Assembly: GCF_050908995.1 (NCBI RefSeq)
Contig: NC_135130.1
Span: forward strand, 10,471,001-10,535,000
DNA from: Andrena cerasifolii
Taxonomy: Eukaryota > Arthropoda > Insecta > Hymenoptera > Andrenidae
Reading direction: 5' to 3'
DNA: 64,000 nucleotides
Positions 39,003-49,563 of this stretch are shown here, one piece after another. The number at the start of each line of letters is the position of its first letter. Positions within the stretch are counted from its first letter, which is position 1. Position numbers and translations under genes: made by a program. The notes under the pieces are model-generated. The model saw only the letters and a program-made list of their open reading frames with translations, did no database searches and was not told the DNA's origin.

Positions 39003-42000
39003 ATCCCCGTTTTCACGCATTCAGAATTTCGAAAACGGCGCGTTGCTCTGCAAGCAACAACCCTCGGTCGGTTTCACGAGATAACAGGAAGGAGGTGACG
39101 AAAGGGGAGGGCGGCAAAGGTGGATGTTCACCGATATCCTCCAGGGTGTCGCGTTCTTTCCCGTGACAGCATTAAGGATAAGGGATTGCGATCCCGGGAG
39201 GAGTTCTGGAGGGAAATGAAGCACGTATAGGTGTCACGATTGAAACGCGGCTATAAGCTCGGCCGTGTACGTGGCTCGCGTGTGTGCGCGCAGTTCTGTG
39301 CTTTGAAAATAGAGCGCGAGGGATTACCCTTCCAGCTCAAGGATCGGATCCCTGAAGGTGGCTGGGGATCCTTCCTCCCTCGACCATAGCCCTCGTGTAT
39401 TTTTTTAAAACGCCCATTATTCGATATGCTCCTTTGACGACGACTCAAAACACATTCTCGCGCTCCCCTTTTTCCGAGCTCTCCATAGGCAGATAGAGGG
39501 ACTCGCGGGAATTCGCTTTGACGGGCAAATTTTTGCGCCGATTGATTTAACGGCTTTCGAATTCATTGATTACAAGGAAGCTCATGCGTGAAAACACACG
39601 GTTGAATAAGTTTCCACGAAATAATCCGGCTTTATAATACGGAGAACGAAAATTTCCATCGGCGACCCGTCAATACTTAGTCTCGCGCCGTCGACTATCA
39701 ATTTAATTGCGAAATCAATATCACTTGCTCGAAAAGGGAACTGCCGATATTGCGCCGTCACTTTAGCAACGGAAACGCTTGAATTATTTACGAAATATAC
39801 CTAAATGTGTCGCGGTGAAAATGATCGCGGACCAAGTTCCCCTTCCCTCGCATTGCAAAGCAATTCCCTTCAAGGACGAACAGCCCTGGAGGACCAGAAT
39901 GCTTCGATCTTCGTCATCCCTACGGGATATTCCAGCGGGAATGATTGAAATAATTCCTCGGTTCGTTAGCCGCGGCATTTCGCTACATCCGCGGCGTCAA
40001 TTACTCGGAGGAGTGCGGACTTCCGTGATTTCCTGCCATTGTCGCGCGCTCCTTCGCCTCCTCCGAGAGCAAGGCATTCTTCCTATTGGAGTATTGAAAT
40101 TCGATAAATTGATTCGTTTCAGACCGTGTTATTACGTTCCGGGGCGCTAGGCGGCCAGGATTCAGTGCCGCCATAAGGTTCGGCTCGGCCTGGAAATCTG
40201 ATCGGTTTCCGTTATTACGCGCGAACCTCTGTCGTTTGAAGCGCGTGAGTGGAGTAGCTTCTGACTCCCCGCGTGTCCCGAGGAATTCATCGAGGCTTGA
40301 TACGTCCGAACGAGCGAGAATTGTCCCAGCGGAGTTGCCGTCTCGGAGGCTCCATCGACGAAAAGATTTACGTGACGTTTTAATCTGCGAGCTTGCGAGC
40401 ACAGCCCCGCAAGATGCAGCCGAACGACTGCTATTAGATAGGCGCGCCTGGGAAACTTTCCCTGAATTACGACATCGCAGATAAGACTTATCGCCGCAAA
40501 TTAACAGGCTGAACGATTACGTAGACGGGGCTTCGGGATGAAGGGGTTGATGAAGCGATCGACCGTGTAGATCTCTGGCGGCAAACCGAGTTCCGAGGCG
40601 GGCCCCCGGTCTCCTCGAAATTGCAACCTTGCGGGGCTGCATTCGGCGATACGTCTTATCACCTGCGATTAAGAATACGCGGGGCAGACGTGAGCTAAAT
40701 AAAGGGCAAGTGACTGGACGCGTCAGGCATTAAGGCGGCCCTAAATCTTCTTGGAATTGCAGCCTCGGGGCGCCCTGCAGATAAGCCTTATCGCTCATTG
40801 ATTGAAAACGTTGATCGCTCCCTTAGAATGAACGTGCTCGTCCTTTCTCAATTCGAGAAGCCCGAGTCATTGGACCTCCTCTCGCCCAGCGTTCCGCTTG
40901 CAGAAAGGATTCCTCGATGGAAAAAATAACGCCGGCTGTGAAATCTCCAAGTGCGCATACACCCTCGTTTTTTTTTTTCAAACGCGCCGCGATAAATTGG
41001 GTCGCGGGCGATGGCGAGGAGGCGAGCGCGTCCGGGGCCGGATTTCCCGCTCGCTGGTAATATTCCCTTAGACCGAATGCACTTTTCCATCGGATTATTT
41101 ATTCTCTGATATATGCACAGGCCGGCCGAGAATACATCCACTTGCATCAGCATCGAATTCCTTCCGTTGCTCGCCGTGCCAATTCGTTGAACCAGAAAAC
41201 GCATCAGACCGGAGGAACCTTATTTTCCAAGCATCGTCTGTCGGTCCCACGGGTATCCTTCGATCAGATATTCAAACCGTGGATCGTTCTTATCTGCACG
41301 TTAAGCGAAAATCATTCGATTCGCTTAAACGCCCACCCTGGCCCTGTCTCCCACAGGAGCTCCCTTTCGTCGATTTAATTAAACCGAAAATTGACGCGTC
41401 CCGTCCAGCCTGGCAGTGGCTCGAAACAAGGCGCTAAGCTTCCAACGAATCGATCGCTCCGTTACGTAAAATTCATTCCGCCGAGGGATTTCCTTGATTA
41501 GAGGAGTTTGATGAGTTTTGAGTCTTGGCTTACGAATCTATCATCTTCCGCATTCCGAGCAATAATCTTCGTGGCCAAAGATCGGTCCGAATGGTGGCTC
41601 GAAAAGCTGCCGTCGATTTCTACCCGCTCGCAACAAGGAGAAGGGGAAATTCAGTTCCAAAGCTAACCCGGGAAAGAAGCGGAGAAAGCACGAATTCGAG
41701 GAAAATATTACTCAGGGAGGAAAATAGTCAGGGAGGTTGACTTGCGCAAAAGAAAGTAAAAGAAAACAGAAGGAAGCTTATCAGAGTCCCGCTACTAAAT
41801 TCTCGCGGCTCCCACAACAATGTGTTGGCCCATTGTTCCCTCCCCTAAAATCGGCTGAAAAATCGAGATATTGTTCCCAGTCCCGGACAATACGTTCCAC
41901 TGCAGCGCGGTACGCGTTCCAGCTAGCGCATTATCATCGACACGTGGCGAAATAAATTAGCGCGCGACAAAGCGCCACCGATAACCGGAGTCGCTGAATT

Positions 42001-42352
42001 GCTGGCCAGTTAAAAAACAACGGCGCGCCGTACGTTGCGCCAAAAGAGACCCGTGAATCATGAATTTCCGATGAGATAAAGCCACGAGGATCGGCAATTA
42101 TAAAATCGGAATCAGCAGCTGGGAAATCGCTCGGCCGGCCGCGTAATACAATAGTTATCGCCTCCCTTTCGGTGGCCGGGGCCAGCACGCTCGCTTTAAA
42201 TGGCCGGTGGCCATTATTCCCCGTGGCTTTCCGAAATCAAGCTGTCATTTTAGATGAAAGAGCCCAGCGCCCGCGCCCGTTAGCTAACGATAGCCTGGGC
42301 GTTTCAAACGGGGCATACTTTACGTAACGTTGTTTAACCTGTCCTGTTCCAG

Positions 42353-42520
42353 GGGCCCTGCTGCACATCCGGCTGCACACTGCGCAGCGGCGATAAGTGC
42401 AGGGACGACAACGGGTGCAGGGACGCGAGCTTTTGCGACGGCCGCGGTCCCCAGTGCCCGCCATCCATCAACAAACCTAACAAGACCATATGCAACGAGG
42501 AGTTCGTCTGCTACATGGGG
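42353..42520 (+). CDS. kul: Kul-like exon i: disintegrin to cysteine-rich domain
   Basis: Acceptor gtcctgttccag, donor atgggg|gtgagt, phase 0 at both ends; residues 447-502. It encodes GPCCTSGCTLRSGDKCRDD, then CRDASFCDGRGPQCPPS, KPNKTIC and NEEFVCYMG. The spacing of cysteines follows the ADAM10 disintegrin/cysteine-rich junction. One sequon (NKT). Confidence 0.96.
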
Positions 42521-44152
42521 GTGAGTATACGCGTCTCTCTGTCCCTCTGCTACCCTACATTCCCTCTATTCCCGGCGAACTTCCATCCCGTCTCTTCTCG
42601 GCCACCTTTTCACGCGAGCCGCTGATGAACGAGCACAAGTTTACCAAAGTGGTCAATCTATTTGCCTGTCAGATTCTGTAGACACCGAGGAAACTTACGG
42701 CGTGCAGATCTTTATGATCGTTCATGGCCTTGCTGCTCGGAGCCCGGTAGATAAAAGAGGGATGTTGCGCGAGATGGAATACGTAGATTAAGGTCATATG
42801 GAAATTAGAAGCTTGACGATGCCCGTGTTTCTTTGGCCGTCCACTCAGCGAGCTCCTCATTTCTGACCACTAAAGAGACAAAATATCCATTTTAATGAGA
42901 CCGCTCCAATTAGCTCAGGATGAATGTAACTGGCTGCCTCAGCCAGCCAGCAGACAGCTCTCAACGATGACTAAGAGTCACCCAGAAATTCTAGCTGGCG
43001 AGTTCTTCCCCGACGAAACTCGCGTTCGAATTTCCATTAGCCGTCGATTCTGCCGCGCAAGAAAATCCGCGGAGTTTCAGAGCCGAAACGAGGAAAGCTC
43101 TGCCCGGAGAGCTTACGATCGGTTCGAAGGAAAATCCTCCGGGGAACGATTCCGAAAGGTACGCGTGGCATTTTCCTACGCGTTTCTCTTCTTCCTCCGC
43201 GCCTCGAGTCTCAGGAGTTAGATTTAAAGCCCCGACAACGGTAGAAACGCACAGGAAGGAACACCCCTCGCCCCGCGCAAGCATATTCATCTGTCAAGAA
43301 ATCTTGAGACCCTCGATCGAGTCGGTGGCTGCGTCGTGGAGGAAATACAGAGGGTTGAAGCGAGTTTTCGGTGACGCGGACAGGAGCAAGCGGGACGGCA
43401 ATCTTCGAGGAACAGTTTAATAGCTCTCGGGCGCGAAGCACACTTTCTTCTTTTCCAAACGATCGCGGCCCGACGTCCACTGCGCCGCGACGCTCTAAGA
43501 ACATGGCGTCGCCGCTTCATTGTCGGCCGACGGCGCGGAAACGCCGGAGCAAATTGCAAGCGGCAGCTGACTCCCCCGCCTCGGCCGCGCGTTATTGTAC
43601 TTGCAGATTAGAATACCAGTAGTATTTCGGGAGTATCGATTCCTGGCCGGTGGTGCACACCGTCGAAACTGTTGCACGTGTGCGGCCTGAACGCGTTTTC
43701 CGCTTGGCCGACTATAATCGAATGTTTCTACTTGCAGCTGGCGAGTGCAAGAAACAATCCGGCTCCGGGGCCCACTTCCAGCTTCGACGAAAGACAGCTT
43801 GCATTATATAGCTGGTATTCCCTTGCCTCGGAAATAGTTCACGAGGCGATTTAGGTGCATGTTTAGGCGACGAAAGATCATGCAAATGTGTTTCTATTTC
43901 CACGCAAAGTACCTGCTCCGAAACGGTCGTCATAATTCCCGAAATTACTTTCGCGGCGGCAGGCCTGTGCCAGCACAGAACCCGAGCCCAGTTTCAGCGG
44001 GGCAAACAGGAGCAAGGCAGCGCGCGATTCGTAAGAGACTAGCGTTCAAGTCTTCGGGCTTATCTATCTTCGGCGGTCCACGGAAATTACCTCGTATTTA
44101 GAGGTTCATGCGCGTAGGCTGACACTTTATCGGGCTCTTGCATTGCTTCCAG
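42521..44152 (+). other. Intron i-j (1632 bp)
   Basis: Donor gtgagt, acceptor attgcttccag. Nothing recognised in it. Confidence 0.75.
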
Positions 44153-44280
44153 GAATGCACCGGCAGCATTTGCCTGGCTTACGGCTTGGAATCCTGTCAG
44201 TGTATCGCCGGGCCCGAGGATCCTCCGACCAAGAGCTGCGAGCTGTGCTGCAAATTGCCAGGAGAGGATCAACCGTGCCT
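44153..44280 (+). CDS. kul: Kul-like exon j: cysteine-rich domain
   Basis: Acceptor attgcttccag, donor tgcct|gtgaga. Enters in phase 0 and leaves in phase 2; residues 503-544. ECTGSICLAYGLESCQC is followed by KSCELCCKLPGEDQPC. This block is one of the reasons for preferring Kul over Kuz, because as I recall Kuz differs clearly here. Confidence 0.94.
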
Positions 44281-44689
44281 GTGAGAGACGATCATTGTGC
44301 ACGCGGTTTCGCGCGAATGTCTGCGTCAGTCATTCCCCTCTGGAATAGTTCGCGAGAAGCAGCAGCAGCTTGCCTCCGCGAAGAAATTAAACCCCCAGCG
44401 ATGACTCGCGACCACGTTTCATCAAACAACTTCGCGAGTCAATAGAGTTTCCTCAGTTTCTAGGTCCCCTTACGTGAACATTCGCGAGGGTTTCACCCTT
44501 TCTTTGAATCCACCTAGTAGTATTAGGGGCTTCCTTGGTCCGCTTATCGTGTAGATGGATGCTACTCGCAGCTATACCGAGCGAAAGTTCGAAAGAGCGT
44601 AGGCAAACGATGCTCAGAGGCGGATAGTTGGCTCGACTGTAGACAGGTCGGATAGGCGAGACGTCATTTGAGACGCATCTCTTTTGTAG
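44281..44689 (+). other. Intron j-k (409 bp)
   Basis: Donor gtgaga, acceptor tcttttgtag. No feature seen. Confidence 0.75.
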
Positions 44690-44804
44690 ATCATCCTTCG
44701 CGTGGAATTCAGCGCCCTACGATATTCCAGACATGCTGTCGAAGCCAGGCACCCCGTGCAACGATTACAATGGCTATTGTGACGTCTTCCAAAGATGCCG
44801 AGAG
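44690..44804 (+). CDS. kul: Kul-like exon k: end of cysteine-rich domain
   Basis: The acceptor is tcttttgtag at 44681-44689 and the donor gag|gtaaaa. Enters in phase 2 and leaves in phase 0; residues 546-583. It encodes SSFAWNSAPYDIPDMLSKPG and then TPCNDYNGYCDVFQRCRE. A second AG at 44729-44730 (gatattccag) looks like an acceptor, but it would break the frame with exon j. The upstream site keeps the frame and restores family-like sequence, so it was chosen. Confidence 0.92.
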
Positions 44805-44916
44805 GTAAAACTTCCATCCAGGCACTCGCAAACTTGCGTTCCGTTTTACTGAAAGTGTCGCGACAGCTCGACGGGGCGTGAAACACTTGACGCTTGACGA
44901 ACAACCGTAACTTTAG

Positions 44917-45054
44917 GTGGATCCCAGCGGACCGCTGGCTACTTTGAGGAGGCTGCTTCTATCGGACGCCAGTTTGGCAACTTTTCAACGCTGGCTGACT
45001 GATCGGTGCTGGTACATCATCGTGACGATTGTCTTCATTCTCCTGCTAATCGCG
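44917..45054 (+). CDS. kul: Kul-like exon l: stalk and transmembrane segment
   Basis: Acceptor gtaactttag, donor atcgcg|gtgagt, phase 0; residues 584-629. VDPSGPLATLRRLLLSDASL is the juxtamembrane stalk, matching the VD-x-x-GPL-x-x-L pattern of ADAM10 proteins. WYIIVTIVFILLLIA begins the single membrane-spanning helix, which finishes in the next exon (VIAA). Confidence 0.95.
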
Positions 45055-46055
45055 GTGAGTACGAACACGAACTCTCCCGCTGGGAAGCAGTTTCGAAATC
45101 GTTCGCTTTTTCGGGGGATATTTGCAAAGCAGCCCTTTCATTTTGACAGCCCCGAAATGCGTGCTTCTGATAAAAAAAACAGACGGGCCCCACTCGTGAT
45201 CCATTTCCGACAGGTTAAAAGTACCCCTCGCCGGGCCGCTGCACCTGCGTTCGCTCGTCGCAAAATACTGTTGACGTATCGGATGTCCCCCGTTAATCCA
45301 ATTGCTTGTCTTGTCAATTAAAAACTCGCGCGAGCGTATAAAAGGCATGGCTACAATAGTTACACGCGTTTATGGGCGAAAAGCGTTGCGAACACAGCGG
45401 CAGGGAAATACGATTCAATTACAGGTCGTTGTGTTTCGCCCGTAAAAACTTTGGCATTTAATGCAACTCAGCGATAAATAAATCAGTCAGCTTAACGGGC
45501 AAATATACTCCATCTAGGGGAACTTGGCGAAAGGAGATTAATAAAGCGACTGAGTTTGCCGTGTCGTTTTCAGTAGAGTAAATTTTCAACTGTCCAAAGT
45601 ACACCAAGTTCCTAGCAACAGCCTTTATTGAGCAATGTTATGATCGAGTAAAGCACGAAAGAAGGGGAATTCTGCGGCAGTTGCTATCGAAATGCAAAAG
45701 CTTTGGCAATTAAGAGCAGGAAGGTGTCGCTCGAAATATACCGTAAATTCGATTGCACGCAACTTGGCCGACTTCCGGTACGCGACGCCGCCAAAGCGGC
45801 CCGGAAATTTCTCCGGAGATAGGATTAAAGTGGCGACAGTAACGAGACCCTGCCACGAATTATATTAGAAGCCATGCCTCGCGAGAGCTTCTTGAATGCG
45901 ATCCAAATCCGAGCGTACAGTATTTCCAGAATGTGGCGCTAGAGTGCGCCACTCGCGTGACAACGTCGTAGCACGTTTAATCAAAGTTCCTCGCAGGGGA
46001 TCGCCCTGAAAGACTCGGGACACTTTTCTAATTCTCCAATTTCCGTGTGCCGCAG
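45055..46055 (+). other. Intron l-m (1001 bp)
   Basis: Donor gtgagt, acceptor tgtgccgcag. The reading frame of exon l stays open for another 267 bases into this intron (stop at 45319-45321); see findings. Otherwise nothing is visible. Confidence 0.75.
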
Positions 46056-46769
46056 GTGATCGCGGCGCGATTCCTGAGGCGGAACAGTCGCGTGAGGATT
46101 CTGTTCACGAGGGAGGATCAGCCGAAAGCAGCTCCACCAGCCAACGCGGGCGAGGAGGCAGCCAAGGGATGCTCATCCGTGCGGAAGATACAATCTATGG
46201 ACATATCGCGCCTCAAAAGGAGGATCGTCGAGACAATGAAGAGCATCGCGTCCCCTCGGCGGAAGAAGGAGGACTCGACGCACGAAAGCGCCTTCCTCAT
46301 AGGGATTTCTCGACTGTTTGGCAGAGGCTCGAGTCGCCCCAGCTGCGAGGGGCAGTCCTCGAACGAGGTCGAGCGACTGTACAAAAGTACCAGCGAGGGG
46401 ACGATGGACAACAGTAACGAGGGGAACGTGAAAGCTCAGCTCGTCTCCGAATCGAAGCTCCGCGTGAGTTCCAGGAAAGGAAGCGCCTGGAGATGGATCA
46501 CGGCGAAGCTCTTGAGGAACCGATGCGCGAGCTTCTCCTCGAGAAGAAGATCGTCTAACGCGGAATCCTCGCGCGGACAGGCCTGGAGGAAGACTGTCAA
46601 GGTCGAGAAGCTACGCAACACGTCGAAAACGATGGTGAACCCGTGCAGGAAAGCGGACAGCTACCAAACTGAACCACTGGTGGTGCCAGACACACCAGAG
46701 ACACCTGGTGATGCGTCAGAAACGAGAATTCAGACGTGTGATCTGACGGTGCTGTTGGGCGACAGTTAG
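46056..46769 (+). CDS. kul: Kul-like exon m: end of membrane helix and cytoplasmic tail
   Basis: Acceptor tgtgccgcag, phase 0 entry; residues 630-866, TAG stop at 46767-46769. VIAARFLRRNSRVRILF completes the helix and gives a basic stop-transfer. The tail of about 235 residues is rich in serine, arginine and lysine, with basic clusters (ISRLKRRIVETMKSI, SPRRKK, FSSRRRSS) and a C-terminal acidic/threonine-rich part (VPDTPETPGDASE) ending LTVLLGDS. No catalytic domain is seen. Vertebrate ADAM10 tails are much shorter, so this is a long tail for the family. Regions of this kind commonly carry phosphorylation and trafficking signals; none is assigned here. Confidence 0.9.
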   Translation: MIAARFLRRNSRVRILFTREDQPKAAPPANAGEEAAKGCSSVRKIQSMDISRLKRRIVETMKSIASPRRKKEDSTHESAFLIGISRLFGRGSSRPSCEGQSSNEVERLYKSTSEGTMDNSNEGNVKAQLVSESKLRVSSRKGSAWRWITAKLLRNRCASFSSRRRSSNAESSRGQAWRKTVKVEKLRNTSKTMVNPCRKADSYQTEPLVVPDTPETPGDASETRIQTCDLTVLLGDS

Positions 46770-47103
46770 TTCCGAAGGACGAAAAGAAATTCCCGACTAT
46801 TCTGTGGGAAATGATTTATTCCGTTGCGTTGTGTCGTTGGACACTGGTCTGATAGGCTATGAGTCGATTTGCTTTTGGATCTCAAGTGACTGGATTGTTT
46901 TGTTGGGTGAACTTAAGTTCCGATTTTACATTGCGTCCATTTACGATCTGATCCAGGCCTGCAACGACTATTTAGACAATCTCTAAGCATTGTACAGAGA
47001 CACATTGATCTCAGTTTGTATCAGTGAATGCTTTCACAGAATGGTTTCCTGAACTGTGCACCGAACTTAGGTCTAAGGAGAATATATTTCTCTCTACTTG
47101 TGA

Positions 47104-47109
47104 AATAAA
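47104..47109 (+). terminator. Possible proximal polyadenylation signal AATAAA
   Basis: An AATAAA 335 bases after the stop codon, within tgaaataaaacg. The bases after it are not clearly GT-rich, so it may be a minor or unused site. Confidence 0.4.
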
Positions 47110-47389
47110 ACGATTGGATTCGAGCGAGAATGGCGTGGACTGGCGCCAAATTACATGTGTAAATATTGTACAGGCTCTTGTACCGCTGTCGACGTAGATT
47201 AGTTTCTAGGCTAAGGGTCGGAAGCTCTCGTAGGGCCGGAAGTTTGCGAAACCGAGTGGATTCTTGTAATTTGTGTAGTTGGACAGCTCTTCAACATAGA
47301 AGCGGACCAAACGTAGGAGGAAGAGGAGGAGGATCGTCCAGAGCTGAACTCTAGTAGATGTGTATATAAACGATCGATTGTTATTGTAC

Positions 47390-47395
47390 AATAAA
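47390..47395 (+). terminator. Likely distal polyadenylation signal AATAAA
   Basis: AATAAA in tgtacaataaatcg, followed immediately by the GT-rich run cgtgtgttgtc, the usual arrangement for a cleavage site 15-25 bases downstream. Confidence 0.6.
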
Positions 47396-47420
47396 TCGTG
47401 TGTTGTCATTCACTATCATT

Positions 47421-47957
47421 CTGCAATCGACTGTTGCATTCCTACGAGTATATTTATTTCGAGCACCTTCAGCCTCCCTAGTTTCCTTTCCCAACTAGCC
47501 ACGAAAGAAGAATTCAAAAGAATTGAAACTATGGACTACATTAGCGAATAAGAAAAACAATCTGACATAAAATAATACACTTTCGGAAAGTATTAGATCG
47601 AAAGAACTTTTACGATGCAACGAACAAAAAAGATCGCAGTTATTGTTCAAATTGAATCAGAGCAGCATGGCGCTAGTAGTACTGGCTGGAGGTCGGCCCC
47701 GCATTCCAATCCAATTTTGTTGTCCTAGTTACATCGTCCCGACAAATGTTTTCAATATCTGTAACCCAGACTAGGCCAGGCCTAGGAAAATTATTTACTT
47801 TTTGCGATCCTACTCCGTGGCGCAATTTGTAGCCAAATTAATAGGCGCAAATACTATGTAGAAATATGTATAACGTCTGAATGCGTCACTTTTTCCTTTC
47901 GTTTTTGCTGTGAAAAATTAATTTTTTAAGTACCGCGATATTTTGGGCCTGTATTTT
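47421..47957. other. Intergenic sequence after the kul-like gene
   Basis: About 540 bases without a recognisable gene or repeat. Confidence 0.5.
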
Positions 47958-47964
47958 ATGTTAC

Positions 47965-47999
47965 CACAGACGAGATATAGGTCCTATACCTCGTCTGTG
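47965..47999. mobile_element. Palindromic remnant: back-to-back transposon ends with 7-bp flanking duplication
   Basis: cacagacgagatatagg is followed, after one base, by its inverse cctatacctcgtctgtg, with one mismatch in 17. The palindrome is flanked on both sides by the same seven bases, atgttac (47958-47964 and 48000-48006). The arm matches the ends of the larger inverted-repeat structure at 56034 and 59724. It reads as an element reduced to its two termini, or a minimal insertion, with its target-site duplication intact. Confidence 0.65.
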
Positions 48000-48106
48000 A
48001 TGTTACAAAACTACCACCCGTCAGAAGCGCTTCAGCAGGCTCTCTTATCGCATCCAATGTTACCGATTCGAAAGGGAACGAGAGCACAACACTATATTTT
48101 AACAGT

Positions 48107-48250
48107 AAAACGTGAAACTGACAAATAAAACAAATAATATGGACAAGAGGTTAATGAATTATATAAAATACTACATTATCAAGAGACGATAATTGGTGTG
48201 TAACAGATGGTCACATTGGATGCTGACGTATCTTATGAGAATCTCACAAG
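48107..48250 (+). repeat. Copy A of a roughly 155-bp dispersed repeat
   Basis: The core from aggttaatgaattata through tactacattatcaagagacg to ggatgctgacgtatctta and gagaatctcac is shared with two tandem copies at 59725-60035. The upstream part (aaacgtgaaactgac...) also aligns loosely. Function unknown; probably part of a mobile element. Confidence 0.7.
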
Positions 48251-48348
48251 TTAAGGGGGTAGACACGGGTAATGCAGTGCGCTGTATACCGATACAATCT
48301 GGCCCGAAACATGGCTTCGGGATTTTTCGTTTTTCGTCCTTATATGAG

Positions 48349-49314
48349 CAGATTTTGGCGTTTTTTATTTTTCACAGCTTGGTTTTTCAATTTAAAAATC
48401 TGAAAAAAATTCAGGACAATAGTAACAATCATACGTACTTACAGTAAATATATAATTATAGTGCCAAGCCTGCTTCGATACACAATCGGCATTTTTCAGC
48501 ATTTTTTGGAATTTTTTATTTTTCAAAGCTTGGTTTTTCAATTTAAAAATCTGAAAAAAAATCAGGACAATAGTAACAATCATACGTACTTACAGTAAAA
48601 ATATAATTATAGTGTCAAGCCTGCTTCGATACACAATCGGCATTTTTCAGCATTTTTTTGGCGTTTTTTATTTTTCACAGCTTGGTTTTTCAATTTAAAA
48701 ATCTGAAAAAAATTCAGGACAATAGTAACAATCATACGTACTTACAGTAAAAATATAATTATAGTGTCAAGCCTGCTTCGATACACAATCGGCATTTTTC
48801 AGCATTTTTTTGGCGTTTTTTATTTTTCACAGCTTGGTTTTTCAATTTAAAAATCTGAAAAAAATTCAGGACAATAGTAACAATCATACGTACTTACAGT
48901 AAAAATATAATTATAGTGCCAAGCCTGCTTCGATACACAATCGGCATTTTTCAGCATTTTTTGGAATTTTTTATTTTTCAAAGCTTGGTTTTTCAATTTA
49001 AAAATCTGAAAAAAAATCAGGACAATAGTAACAATCATACGTACTTACAGTAAAAATATAATTATAGTGTCAAGCCTGCTTCGATACACAATCGGCATTT
49101 TTCAGCATTTTTTGGCGTTTTTTATTTTTCACAGCTTGGTTTTTCAATTTAAAAATCTGAAAAAAAATCAGGACAATAGTAACAATCATACGTACTTACA
49201 GTAAAAATATAATTATAGTGCCAAGCCTGCTTCGATACACAATCGGCATTTTTCAGCATTTTTTGGCGTTTTTTATTTTTCACAGCTTGGTTTTTCAATT
49301 TAAAAATCTGAACA
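48349..49314 (+). repeat. AT-rich satellite array, 151/152-bp monomer, 7 units (last truncated)
   Basis: The anchor ggtttttcaatttaaaaatc recurs at 48381, 48532, 48684, 48836, 48987, 49138 and 49289, spacings of 151 or 152 bases. Two monomer types alternate: type 1 has ggcgttttttatttttcacagc before the anchor, type 2 has ggaattttttatttttcaaagc. The order 1-2-1-1-2-1-1, with 455 bases between matching type-2 units, indicates a three-unit higher-order repeat. Homogeneity is high, so amplification looks recent. The last unit breaks off at about 49314. Confidence 0.9.
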
Positions 49315-49563
49315 AATTCTCTAATATGTGCCCCGATAACAGAAATGTCCCTGATTTTTGTCAAAATTCTTCATCCCCTAGTATAGGAGAAATTCAACAA
49401 AAACCTGATTTCCTATTTTTGCCCTTTACTACCGTCCGGCGGGAGATACGAAGTTGAAAATTGCCACAAATGTTTCTTTTTTAATAAGCTTTCGAATGAT
49501 TCATCGTGAGTCGAATTCGGTTCAAGGGCACATTTTACCATCTTAACCGGCTATACCCTTTAG
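49315..49563. other. Spacer between two satellite arrays
   Basis: About 250 bases of single-copy-looking sequence (ccccgataacagaaatgtcc onward) separate the 151-bp array from the 170-bp array. No gene seen. Confidence 0.6.

Larger units (their letters stand above)
34922..42352 (+). other. Intron h-i (7431 bp, the longest complete intron)
   Basis: Donor gtaagt, acceptor gtcctgttccag. It contains a purine-rich tract at 37.5-38.05 kb and an AT-rich short tandem repeat at 38.9-39.0 kb. The open frames in it look like composition shadows. No other element was identified. Confidence 0.7.
19819..46769 (+). other. kul-like ADAM10-family gene (visible coding span, 13 exons)
   Basis: Joining 13 exons with standard GT/AG borders and matching phases gives 866 residues and a TAG stop at 46767-46769. 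Domain order: partial prodomain (1-about 149), furin-type LRKR (150-153), reprolysin-type metalloprotease (about 154-389) with H324, E325, H328 and H334, disintegrin and cysteine-rich modules (about 390-583), stalk and membrane span (about 614-631), cytoplasmic tail (about 632-866). ADAM10-family enzymes are type I membrane sheddases that cleave substrates such as Notch and its ligands just outside the membrane; Kuzbanian and Kuzbanian-like are the two main insect members. The choice of Kul rests on my recollection of the ECTGSIC, CLAYGLESCQC and PGTPCNDYNGYCDVFQ stretches and has not been checked by alignment. The N terminus is missing from the window. Confidence 0.85.
46770..47420 (+). other. 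3' untranslated region of the kul-like gene
   Basis: Follows the stop codon directly and has no long frame in the right register. The end is placed just after the second AATAAA and the GT-rich stretch after it. It could extend further, but repeat sequence begins at about 47.96 kb. Confidence 0.65.

Noticed and set aside
44729..44804. Alternative acceptor at gatattccag for the PGTPCNDYNGYC exon
   Set aside because: It does not match the phase-2 exit of the previous exon; the acceptor at 44681-44689 does, and adds family-like sequence (SSFAWN...).
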